From the NCBI GenBank assembly GCA_964609465.1, contig CAZSSQ010000050.1, forward strand, positions 1 through 17,058: DNA of 17,058 nt, in the 5' to 3' direction. The DNA is from CAVSBT01 sp964609465 (GTDB taxonomy: Bacteria; Chloroflexota; Dehalococcoidia; DSTF01; JALHUB01). A program made the translations under genes and the position numbers. Numbering within the stretch: the stretch's first letter is position 1; the number at the start of each line of letters is the position of its first letter. The notes under the pieces are model-generated. The model searched no databases and had not been told where the DNA came from. It was given only the letters and a program-made list of their open reading frames with translations. Below, piece by piece: positions 6,919-13,806 of the stretch.

Positions 6919-9129
6919 ATGGCACAGAGCCCAACCCTGGACAGCCGCTCAGAGGAGCTGTATGCCGACGGCTACCGAGACCTGAAGAAGAGCTTCGACG
7001 CCGACGCGCGGATGACCCGCATCGACAGCGGCTTCGGCGTGTACCACGACCCACGCGGCAGCCTGGGCTACGCCACCTGCCTCCTCCGCGAGGGTGGCTC
7101 CGAGAACCTTGCCCTGGGCGAAGAGGTCATCGATCGGGTGCTCTCGATGCAGGAGACTCGTCCGGGGAACCCTTACCTCGGCAACTTCCGCTGGTTCTTC
7201 GAGGATGACATGGTGGCCGACCTCAACGCGGTCGAGTTCATGCTGGAAGCCCTGGCCCTGATCATGCTCGGCTTCGGAGACCGCCTCTCCGCCCGCCTGC
7301 AGGAGCGGATTCGGGAGGCCATGCGCCTCGGCCTGCAAGAGATCGAGCGGCTGGATGTCCATCTCTCCTACACCAACATCTGCCTTCTCGACATCCACAA
7401 CAGCATCGTCTGCGGGCACATGCTGGGTGACAGGCGCTACGAGGAAAGGGGACGGCGGAAGCTGGACGCCTGGATCGCCTTCACTGTGCGCTCCGGCGCC
7501 CCGCATGAGTACAACAGCCCCACCTACCTGGGGGTCGACCTCGGCGCCCTTGCCAGCGTGGTCGAGCACGCCCCTGACGAGGAGACCGCTCTGAAGGCGC
7601 GCCTCATGGAGGAGCGGCTGTGGCTGCACGTGGCCAGCCGCTTCCACCGGCCCACCTGCCAGCTCGCCGGGCCGCACTGCCGCGCCTACCGTCGTGATAC
7701 CGTTGGCGCGGGCGGCTTTCTGAAGGTCGTCCTCTACAAGGAGCTGGGCTACCCGGAGCTGCGACGCCGGACGCCCTACTATCCCTGGGAGGCCGAGGAG
7801 GCCCACGTGTCGGTTGCCCTGGGGCGGTACCATCTTCCGGACTACCTCCGCCCCCTCTTCGAGGAGAAGCCGCCTCAGTGGCAGGTCCGCGAAACAGCCG
7901 ATGCCGCTTCCGGTGCCGACCTGACCTCCTACCTCACGCCTGACTATGCCTTGGGCACCGCCTCCCGCTCCTACCAGGTCGGTGAACCCCCGGAACCGTG
8001 GCCCCAGTTCAACGCCGCGATCATCTACTACCGCAAAGACGAGGCCCCGGGCTACGGGCTGCTCTACACTCGCTACGCCATCAACGAGTACGAGATCGGC
8101 CATATGGCGGACGAGACCGGGCGCACGAGGGGCGAGCTTTGGGACCTGGGAGCGCCCCGCTGTCTTCAGCACAGCAACCTGGCCATCGTGGCTTACGGGC
8201 TGACGCCGATGCCCATCACGACTGCGGTCCACACGCTGCGGCTCGACGTTCTGCTCATCGGCCAAGGCGCGGGAACGGAGATTCTGGTCGGCGGCCAGTC
8301 GCGGTCGTCGCTGCCCCAGGCGGTGGAGCCCCTGGAGCCTATGGTGCTGTCGGATGGAGGCGTCTACATAGGCCTCATTCCCCTGGAGCCGACAAGAATG
8401 GGGCAAGAGGCGCCCATCGTCCTCGACGAGCGGGGCGGCGAGCTCGCCCTCTCCATCCACAACTACAGCGGCCCGACCAAGAACTTCTGGGAGTACCGCA
8501 CCCTGTCCGGTCCCTTCTTCAAGGGGAACGTGCGCAATGGGCTGGTGATCGAGGTGGCCTCCCGCGACGACTACCGTTCGGCTGCTGCCTTCTATGAGCA
8601 TCTGGTCAACGCCCGCCTCGTCGATTCCGTGTCGGGGGAAGGCGTGCGCGAGATCGAGTACGAAAGCGGGGGCCAGGCGCTGGCCCTCCGCTACGACCTG
8701 CGCGACCTGCGGGTGCTGGAACGCCGCATCAATGGCGAGGTCTACATCCCGCCCATGCTGGAGGCGCCCGGCATCGTGCAGGGCTGCGGCTCGACGCTGA
8801 CCGTAGGCGGCGCCACCCTGCGGGCGGGAGATGCCCCCGCCTGGCTCCTGGCCGACGAGGCCCGCCAGCTCTGGGTGGCGGGCGTCACCGGCCATGAACC
8901 GGCGCCGCTGAGGCTCCAGGTGCCGCCGGGAGCCCTGGAGGCCGACGGCTTCGCCCTGGGGAAAGTGGTGTGGTGGCAGAACGAGGGGCGCGTCGAGGTA
9001 GAGGCCGCTCCTCTGCCGGCGGGCCTCCGGCTCTGGGCGTCGCCCCCGACGCGGCTCCTGCTCAATCGCCAGGATGTCACGGCCCGCCTGCGCCCTGCGG
9101 AAGCAGGGGGCCGGACGCTCCGGCTGTAG
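6919..9129 (+). CDS. Unrecognised 736-residue protein, possible alpha-toroid/beta-sandwich carbohydrate-active enzyme
   Basis: I do not recognise this family with confidence. The ATG at 6919 has GGGAGGTGA just upstream. There is no signal peptide or membrane segment, so it should be cytoplasmic. Residues about 1-290 look all-helical, with LSYTNICLLDIHNS (about 150-163) and PHEYNSPTYLGVDL (about 195-208). The Asn/His/Tyr-rich segments on helical turns recall the active-site rims of (alpha/alpha) toroid lyases and glycosidases such as the heparinase II/III-like group. Residues about 340-736 are rich in beta-strands, with NAAIIYYRKDE, HNYSGPTKNFWEYRTLSGPFF and a Gly/Leu-rich C-terminal domain, consistent with a beta-sandwich. 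It sits between two sugar-binding protein genes, so a role in cleaving an imported oligosaccharide is the best guess. That function is inference; a lyase, a hydrolase or a non-enzymatic role all remain open. Confidence 0.75.
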   Translation: MAQSPTLDSRSEELYADGYRDLKKSFDADARMTRIDSGFGVYHDPRGSLGYATCLLREGGSENLALGEEVIDRVLSMQETRPGNPYLGNFRWFFEDDMVADLNAVEFMLEALALIMLGFGDRLSARLQERIREAMRLGLQEIERLDVHLSYTNICLLDIHNSIVCGHMLGDRRYEERGRRKLDAWIAFTVRSGAPHEYNSPTYLGVDLGALASVVEHAPDEETALKARLMEERLWLHVASRFHRPTCQLAGPHCRAYRRDTVGAGGFLKVVLYKELGYPELRRRTPYYPWEAEEAHVSVALGRYHLPDYLRPLFEEKPPQWQVRETADAASGADLTSYLTPDYALGTASRSYQVGEPPEPWPQFNAAIIYYRKDEAPGYGLLYTRYAINEYEIGHMADETGRTRGELWDLGAPRCLQHSNLAIVAYGLTPMPITTAVHTLRLDVLLIGQGAGTEILVGGQSRSSLPQAVEPLEPMVLSDGGVYIGLIPLEPTRMGQEAPIVLDERGGELALSIHNYSGPTKNFWEYRTLSGPFFKGNVRNGLVIEVASRDDYRSAAAFYEHLVNARLVDSVSGEGVREIEYESGGQALALRYDLRDLRVLERRINGEVYIPPMLEAPGIVQGCGSTLTVGGATLRAGDAPAWLLADEARQLWVAGVTGHEPAPLRLQVPPGALEADGFALGKVVWWQNEGRVEVEAAPLPAGLRLWASPPTRLLLNRQDVTARLRPAEAGGRTLRL

Positions 9130-9187
9130 GGCGCGCGCTGTCGGACCGGGATGCGGGGGCAGTGAAACGGGCAACAGAGATGCGCCG

Positions 9188-9196
9188 TGGTACAAT
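9188..9196 (+). promoter_or_regulatory. Extended -10 promoter element upstream of the third binding-protein gene
   Basis: TGG-TACAAT is a TGn-extended -10 hexamer (hexamer 9191-9196) located 24 bases before the GTG start at 9221, with the ribosome-binding site between. No convincing -35 is found at 16-18 base spacing (the sequence there is near ACGGGC), as is common for extended -10 promoters. Start of transcription would be near 9203. This would allow the third binding protein to be made independently of the upstream genes. Confidence 0.45.
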
Positions 9197-9220
9197 CGAC
9201 CCGGCGCAGGGAGGGGAGCA

Positions 9221-10615
9221 GTGAGGTGTCCCTTGCGAGAGCCTCTTCTTCGGTCAATCGCAGTCCTGGCCATGTGCCTGGCCTTCTCAGCCTGCGGCGG
9301 CGGCGAGGAGGCCGCTCCTTCCGGCCAGACGCCGGGAGCGACGCCTTCCTCAGGCCCGGTCAGCATTGACCTCTGGCACTCGGAGACGGCCGCCAACGCA
9401 GATACCTTGGAAGGCCTGATCTCCCGCTACAACTCGTCGCAGGCCGGGGCAAAGGTGCGACCGACCTACCAGGGCACCACCACGGATCTCCTAGCGAAGC
9501 TCGTGAGCTCCCTTGGCTCCGGCCAGGTGCCCGCGATCGCCCTCATGAGCGAAGTCGACACTCAGAGGCTCATCGATAGCGGCGCCTTCGTCCCTGTCCA
9601 AGACTTCATCGACCGTGACGGGTACGACCTTTCGGACCTCGACAAGAGGGCGGTTAAGTACTACACGGTCCAGGACCAGGTGTGGGCCATGCCGTTTGCC
9701 GCCAACGTGCCTCTCCTCTACTACAACAAGACAATGTTCAGTGAGGTCGGCCTCGACCCGGACACGCCGCCTCAGGACCTCGAGGAGCTCCGCAGCTACT
9801 CGGAGAAGATCCTCCAACGGGACGCCTCGGGGCAGGTGACGCGGAGCGGCATCGCGCTGGACATCCGGCTGTGGACGGAAATGGTCCTCGCCGAGCACGG
9901 CGACTTCCTGGTGAACAACGACAACGGCCGCGAGGGCCGCGCCACGGAAGTGCTCTTCGAGAATGACACCACTAGCTGGTTCTTCGGCTGGTGGCACGAC
10001 ATGGTGAGCGAGGGGCTTGCCTTCAATGCGGGCCGCAACCCCACATTCGTCGATACCTTCCTGGCCATGTCCAGCGGGCGCGCTGCCATGGCCATAAGCT
10101 ATGCCTCCGCGCTGCGGTCCGTGGTGGACGCCCTGGAGAAAGGCGTACAGGGGGTAGAGGTGGGCATCGGTGCCATGCCCGGGGTGCCCGGGAGTACCGA
10201 GAGCCCTAGCTTCGTTGGCAACGGCCTCTGGATTCTCAGCTCGAGGCCGGTGGAGGAGCAGGAGGCGGCCTGGAAGCTCATCCAGTGGCTCGTGGAACCT
10301 GAGCAGCAGGCGGAGTGGTTCGCGGGCACCGGATACCTGCCGGTCAGCCTTTCTTCCCTCGACCTGCCAGCCGCCAGGGAGGTGGTGACCCGCTATCCCT
10401 TGTTCCAGATAGCCCTGGACCTGTACCGCAAAGGCTCAGCCACACCCGCCTCGCTGGGAGCTCTGCTCGGCCCCTTCCCGGAGGTCCACGAGAACTTGGT
10501 CCGCGCTGTGGAGGAGATGCTGTACGGCACCAAGGAGCCGCAGCAGGCTCTGGAGGATGCCGCCGCCGCCTCCAATCGAGCGATTGAAAACTACAACCAG
10601 AGGTTGGGACAGTAG
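9221..10615 (+). CDS. ABC sugar transporter substrate-binding lipoprotein (third paralogue)
   Basis: Predicted 464-residue extracellular solute-binding protein of family 1. GTG at 9221 is chosen because GGGAGGGGAG lies just upstream and the resulting N-terminus is a normal signal: basic residues (Arg2, Arg6, Arg11), a hydrophobic core, and Cys25 in CLAFSAC followed by GGGEE and a Ser/Thr/Pro tether. Longer in-frame starts would add a charged leader before the signal. The mature domain starts VSIDLWHSE and includes MPFAANVPLLYYNKTMF and the closing NRAIENYNQRL helix. It resembles the truncated protein at 3-335 more than the one at 5497-6876. As in that paralogue, the lipobox -3 residue is atypical (Phe). 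Its 3' end faces the convergent glycyl radical gene 53 bases away. The ligand is unknown. Confidence 0.9.
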   Translation: MRCPLREPLLRSIAVLAMCLAFSACGGGEEAAPSGQTPGATPSSGPVSIDLWHSETAANADTLEGLISRYNSSQAGAKVRPTYQGTTTDLLAKLVSSLGSGQVPAIALMSEVDTQRLIDSGAFVPVQDFIDRDGYDLSDLDKRAVKYYTVQDQVWAMPFAANVPLLYYNKTMFSEVGLDPDTPPQDLEELRSYSEKILQRDASGQVTRSGIALDIRLWTEMVLAEHGDFLVNNDNGREGRATEVLFENDTTSWFFGWWHDMVSEGLAFNAGRNPTFVDTFLAMSSGRAAMAISYASALRSVVDALEKGVQGVEVGIGAMPGVPGSTESPSFVGNGLWILSSRPVEEQEAAWKLIQWLVEPEQQAEWFAGTGYLPVSLSSLDLPAAREVVTRYPLFQIALDLYRKGSATPASLGALLGPFPEVHENLVRAVEEMLYGTKEPQQALEDAAAASNRAIENYNQRLGQ

Positions 10616-10668
10616 GGGGCGCTCGCCGCTGGCTGCCTAACCCGGGCTTGCCGCCCCTGATGCGGACT

Positions 10669-13464
10669 TCAGACGGTGTGCTCAGTTCGGGCGATGAGCT
10701 CATCCTGAACGACGCGGTTGAGGTCGGTGAACAGAGCGCTGTAGCCCGCCACGCGTACCACCAGACCCCGGTACGTCTCCGGGTCCTGCTGGGCGGCGAT
10801 CAACGTGGCCCGGTCCACCAGGTTCCATTGGAGCTCCTGCCCACCCAGGTTGAAGTATCCCTCAAGGAGACCCCCCAACACCTCGGTGGCGTGCTGCCGC
10901 GCTGAGGCGCCCAGGCTCAGCATCTGGATCAGTGCCAGCCCGTTCGACACCAGCGTGTGGTCCAGTTTGGCAGCGGACTTCATTGCAGCGGTGGGGCCGC
11001 ATCTGTCGCGGCCGTGCGCTGGGCTTATGCCCTGCGAAAGCGGCTGGCCCGCATGGCGCCCGTCAGGGGTGGCGCCGATCATGAGGCCGAAGGCTAGGTG
11101 CGTCGTCACGCTGTACAGTCCCGGCGAATACCAGCCGCCGCGGAAGCTCCGGTGTTTCTCGACGGCGCGGCAGTAGATCTCCGCCGCCAGCCGGGCGAGC
11201 CCGTCGGCACGGTCGTCGTCGTTCCCGTACTTGGGTGCCTTGTTGAGGAGCATCTGCCGCAGCTCCTCCTGCCCTTCGAAGTCGGCGTCGAGGGCGGTCA
11301 GCAGTTGGGCCATGGTGACACGCTTCTGGTCGAACACCAGCCAGTCTATCGCCGCCAGGCTATCGCCAACCGTGGCGACGCCCACGCCTTGAACGCCGGT
11401 GAAGTTGTAGCGGGCTCCGCCTGCTGTCAGGTCCAGGCCCCTCTCCGGGCAATCGTCGGTGAGCGAGGAGGCAAGAGGAACCGGCCGGCGCTCGGCGTGG
11501 GCCTGCGCCAGCCCCTCCAGCCCTTCCACCATCCGGCCGACGAGGTACTCCACCTGCGCACGGTAGGCACCGATGACGTCCTCGATACATGTGAAGCCTC
11601 TGGGGTCCCCTGTCGGGAGGCCGAGCTGATCGGAGAACAGCCGCCCGCGGCCGTTGTTCAGCGCCAGCTCCAGACAGAGCGGCAGGTTGAGCAGGGCCGC
11701 GTCAGACGACGTGAAGCTCTTGCCCGGCACGGCCTGCTCGACACAGCCGATGATCCCGTAGTCGCGCGCGTCCGGCAGAGGGACGCCCCGATTGGTCAGC
11801 GAGGCGATGACCGACTCGTCGTTGAAGAGCTGGAGGTTGCCGATGCCGTCGGCAACAGCCTGGGCCACCGCCTCTCGGAACTCTCGCGGGGCTTGCCCGT
11901 GCAGGCGCACGCCGAAGTTCGGCTGCGGCGTCCGCACCCGCTTCATGGCCTCCAGCATGAGGTAGGAGAGCTCATTGGTGGTGTCCCTGCCGTCACCGTC
12001 CACGCCCCCAATGACCGTGTTGGCGAAGTTTGTCAGGCCGGAGAAGGCCAGCGTGACGTCGGCATCGAAGAGTGGGATGGAGTGGCTGAGCTTTATGTAG
12101 AAGCAGGCCAGCAGCTCCAGAGTGCGGTCGCGGGAAAGCCTGCGGGCCTCCATATCGGCCTTATAGGCCGGGTGGAGGAACCGGTCCATCCGCCCGATGG
12201 AGATGGCCGACTCCCACGACTCGATCTGGGCGGCGTAGTGCATGAACAGCACAGACTGGAGGGCTTCTTGGAGGGTGCGCGGCGGATGGGCCGGCACGCG
12301 TCGGCACGCCTCGGCGATGGTGAGGAGTTCATCGCGCCGGGGGTCCGTCGCACTAGCCGCGAGCCGAGCAGCCTCGTCGGCGTGGCGGTTCGCCCAGGAG
12401 ATTACCGCTTGCCCAGCTATCTCCGCCGCCTCGTAGAAGTCGCGTTGAGCCTCGTCCTGGGCCTTCTGCTTCCTGGCTCTCACGTCGTCGATGACGGCCA
12501 GCAGCCCCTGCTCCAGCACCCGCTGATGGTTGACGAGCATATGCCCAATGCCGCCGATCTCGGTGAAAATGAAGGGGACCACCTTCTCGAAGCTGGCTGT
12601 GACCGCTGGCGACCAGAGCTCCCGAACCCGGTCCTCGGTGGTCCTGCCGCACCAGTAGGGGAGGATGCTCGCGACCAGCTCACGTTCCTCCTCCGGGGCG
12701 ACGACAAACGCATTGCATTCACGCTGGGCGAGGTTGGGTAGCTCGCCCAGGATGCGCCCGGCGATGCCCTCCGGGTAGATGCCGGCGGCCAGGGTCTTGC
12801 CGGTGACGTTGCCCACCAGCAGCTCGTCTGGCTCGATGCGCACGGTGATGTGGTCGAGGATGTGCTCCAGGGCGCGGGCCTGGCGCAGGACAGCGGGCTG
12901 CCCTTCCGTCCGCCGATATGACTCCGTGAGGTAGCGGGCGCGCTCGATGCACACCTCTCGCTGGCCGCGCAGGAAGCGCTCGCGCAGGCACGCCACTCTG
13001 TCGCCAGCGGGGGTCACGGCCACGACTGGGGCCGCCGGCCGGGGGGGCCTGGTTTCCTCCGTGGCCAGTCCCGCCGAAGCGCAGTGCTCGCGGTAGATCC
13101 GGATCGCCGCCGGCAGGGTCCAGGCCGTCTGCATGACCAGCGCGGCGTTGCCCTCTGCCCTGAGGCTGCGGTCGGCGAACGCCGTGAACACGTTGAGCTG
13201 GCCGGCGTAGATGCCGTGGAAGCTGTCGGCGCTCAGGGTCAGAGTGAGGTCCGGCTGCTCGGTGGTGAGCCCCGGGCCGACGTGCATCTCCCGGCCGCCG
13301 CGCGTGTCGATGAAGACCGCGACATCCGGCTCTTGAACACGCACCTGCACAAGGGCGTCCAGCCCAAGCCAGCTCCGGCGAATGTCGTCGTTGCCACGCA
13401 GGCGCTCAAAGTAACCTAAGACGAATGGCTCGGCCTGCTGGGGATCGCGGTACGGGAAGGGCAT
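10669..13464 (-). CDS. Glycyl radical enzyme (PFL superfamily) with N-terminal SCP2-like domain
   Basis: Predicted 931-residue enzyme. From about residue 155 it follows the PFL/diol dehydratase/decarboxylase family: LRERFLRGQREVCIERARYL, LEHILDHITVRIEPDELLVG, the catalytic loop DYGIIGCVEQAVPGKSF with thiyl Cys574 and Glu576, and the radical motif VRVAGYSALF with Gly907, 24 residues from the C-terminus. Such enzymes carry out radical C-C, C-O, C-N or C-S chemistry anaerobically after a radical-SAM activase abstracts a hydrogen from the Gly. The usual CVEP reads CVEQ, and I could not match substrate residues to a known class. Residues about 35-128 look like an SCP2/sterol-carrier domain (PDLTLTLSADSF, YAGQLNV, LRAEGNAALVMQ), giving the protein roughly 150 extra residues. 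ATG 13464 has AGGAGA 7 bases upstream. No activase gene is in the window. It is transcribed alone, convergent with the sugar cluster. Confidence 0.92.
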   Translation of the reverse strand: MPFPYRDPQQAEPFVLGYFERLRGNDDIRRSWLGLDALVQVRVQEPDVAVFIDTRGGREMHVGPGLTTEQPDLTLTLSADSFHGIYAGQLNVFTAFADRSLRAEGNAALVMQTAWTLPAAIRIYREHCASAGLATEETRPPRPAAPVVAVTPAGDRVACLRERFLRGQREVCIERARYLTESYRRTEGQPAVLRQARALEHILDHITVRIEPDELLVGNVTGKTLAAGIYPEGIAGRILGELPNLAQRECNAFVVAPEEERELVASILPYWCGRTTEDRVRELWSPAVTASFEKVVPFIFTEIGGIGHMLVNHQRVLEQGLLAVIDDVRARKQKAQDEAQRDFYEAAEIAGQAVISWANRHADEAARLAASATDPRRDELLTIAEACRRVPAHPPRTLQEALQSVLFMHYAAQIESWESAISIGRMDRFLHPAYKADMEARRLSRDRTLELLACFYIKLSHSIPLFDADVTLAFSGLTNFANTVIGGVDGDGRDTTNELSYLMLEAMKRVRTPQPNFGVRLHGQAPREFREAVAQAVADGIGNLQLFNDESVIASLTNRGVPLPDARDYGIIGCVEQAVPGKSFTSSDAALLNLPLCLELALNNGRGRLFSDQLGLPTGDPRGFTCIEDVIGAYRAQVEYLVGRMVEGLEGLAQAHAERRPVPLASSLTDDCPERGLDLTAGGARYNFTGVQGVGVATVGDSLAAIDWLVFDQKRVTMAQLLTALDADFEGQEELRQMLLNKAPKYGNDDDRADGLARLAAEIYCRAVEKHRSFRGGWYSPGLYSVTTHLAFGLMIGATPDGRHAGQPLSQGISPAHGRDRCGPTAAMKSAAKLDHTLVSNGLALIQMLSLGASARQHATEVLGGLLEGYFNLGGQELQWNLVDRATLIAAQQDPETYRGLVVRVAGYSALFTDLNRVVQDELIARTEHTV

Positions 13465-13498
13465 CGACCATCTCCTGGTGTAGTGTCAGGCTTCCTGA

Positions 13499-13504
13499 AT
13501 TGTA
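13499..13504 (-). promoter_or_regulatory. -10 element for the glycyl radical enzyme gene
   Basis: On the minus strand TACAAT (13504 to 13499) lies 34 bases upstream of the ATG at 13464 and would give a leader of about 27 bases containing the AGGAGA ribosome-binding site. The sequence 17 bases further upstream (TGGCTC) is a poor -35 and there is no TGn extension, so the gene may need an activator. Assigned by consensus only. Confidence 0.35.
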
Positions 13505-13622
13505 ACGCCTGTGGGGGACTCGAGCCATCGTTGCCTTCCCTTCGCCTCAGGCAGCCCGGCACGGCACTGGAGCTGTCCGATCTGGGTGACTAATGCATCA
13601 TCGGTGGGTCGCTGCTGTTGCA

Positions 13623-13703
13623 GGATAGGACCCCAGCCTGAAGGCTGGGGCATGAGGAGACGAATCTATGCCCCCGCCTTTCAGGCGGGGGTGGAGAGCA
13701 TCC
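13623..13703. repeat. Paired inverted GC-rich hairpins (REP/BIME-like or IS200/IS605-type remnant)
   Basis: Two perfect hairpins lie 20 bases apart. The first has arms CCCCAGCC/GGCTGGGG (13631-13638, 13643-13650) around TGAA. The second has arms CCCCCGCCT/AGGCGGGGG (13671-13679, 13683-13691) around TTC. Read on the opposite strand, the second has the same core as the first (GCC-TGAA-GGC with one extra A), is preceded by ACCCC and is followed by the same GGGGCAT. They are therefore inverted copies of one palindromic unit. Outer GGAT (13623) and ATCC (13700) match as short terminal inverted repeats. Since the flanking genes diverge, a terminator is not needed here. Paired inverted palindromes of this kind occur in REP/BIME elements and at ends of single-strand transposons. 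No transposase gene is present in the window. Confidence 0.6.
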
Positions 13704-13739
13704 CGCTGATCATGAGCCAGGGACCAACCGGGCGACGGC

Positions 13740-13768
13740 TTGACGCACGTCCGTTCTACCCCTATACT
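13740..13768 (+). promoter_or_regulatory. Sigma-70-type promoter of the mrfA-mrfB operon
   Basis: TTGACG (13740-13745, five of six consensus bases) and TATACT (13763-13768, five of six) are separated by 17 bases. Transcription should begin near 13775, about 32 bases before the ATG at 13807, with GAGGAGG at 13794-13800 as ribosome-binding site. This is the best consensus promoter in the window. No obvious LexA-type palindrome was noticed next to it. Confidence 0.7.
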
Positions 13769-13806
13769 TGCGCCATCACGCGAACGCATGTACGAGGAGG
13801 TCGGTC

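Larger units (their letters stand above)
13465..13806. other. Divergent intergenic region (342 bp)
   Basis: No gene is seen here. The region separates the minus-strand glycyl radical gene from the plus-strand repair operon. From left to right it holds the glycyl radical ribosome-binding site and -10 (13472-13504), about 110 bases with no recognised signal, a paired-hairpin element (about 13623-13703), and the promoter and ribosome-binding site of the helicase gene (13740-13800). I found no tRNA or other structured RNA. Short open frames inside it have no ribosome-binding site and pass through the hairpins. Confidence 0.7.

Noticed and set aside
9074..9220. Upstream start for the third binding protein, adding 49 residues
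   Set aside because: The leader would overlap the end of the preceding gene and put a charged, Cys-rich stretch before a normal lipoprotein signal. GTG 9221 has a strong ribosome-binding site and lies downstream of a -10 element.
6949..9396. Long open frame on the minus strand (815 codons) opposite the 736-residue protein and the next gene's start
   Set aside because: It is a by-product of high-GC codon use in the plus-strand gene. Its product is rich in His, Arg, Gln and Gly with no recognisable domain, and it crosses the ends of two supported genes and the promoter between them.
10616..10657. Possible bidirectional terminator (GGGGCG paired with CGCCCC) between the convergent genes
   Set aside because: The stem is only 6 bp with a loop of about 30 bases and no T-tract on either strand.
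11098..12741. Open frame of 547 codons on the plus strand inside the glycyl radical enzyme gene
   Set aside because: The minus-strand frame has clear catalytic and radical motifs. This frame has no family motif and no ribosome-binding site.
13505..13622. tRNA or other structured RNA in the divergent intergenic region
   Set aside because: No TTCRANY-like T-loop, acceptor stem or other recognisable RNA fold was found by eye.
13623..13703. The paired hairpins as a CRISPR fragment or intrinsic terminators
   Set aside because: There are only two copies, inverted rather than direct, with no spacer pattern. The adjacent genes diverge, so no transcript end is expected, and no T-tract follows.
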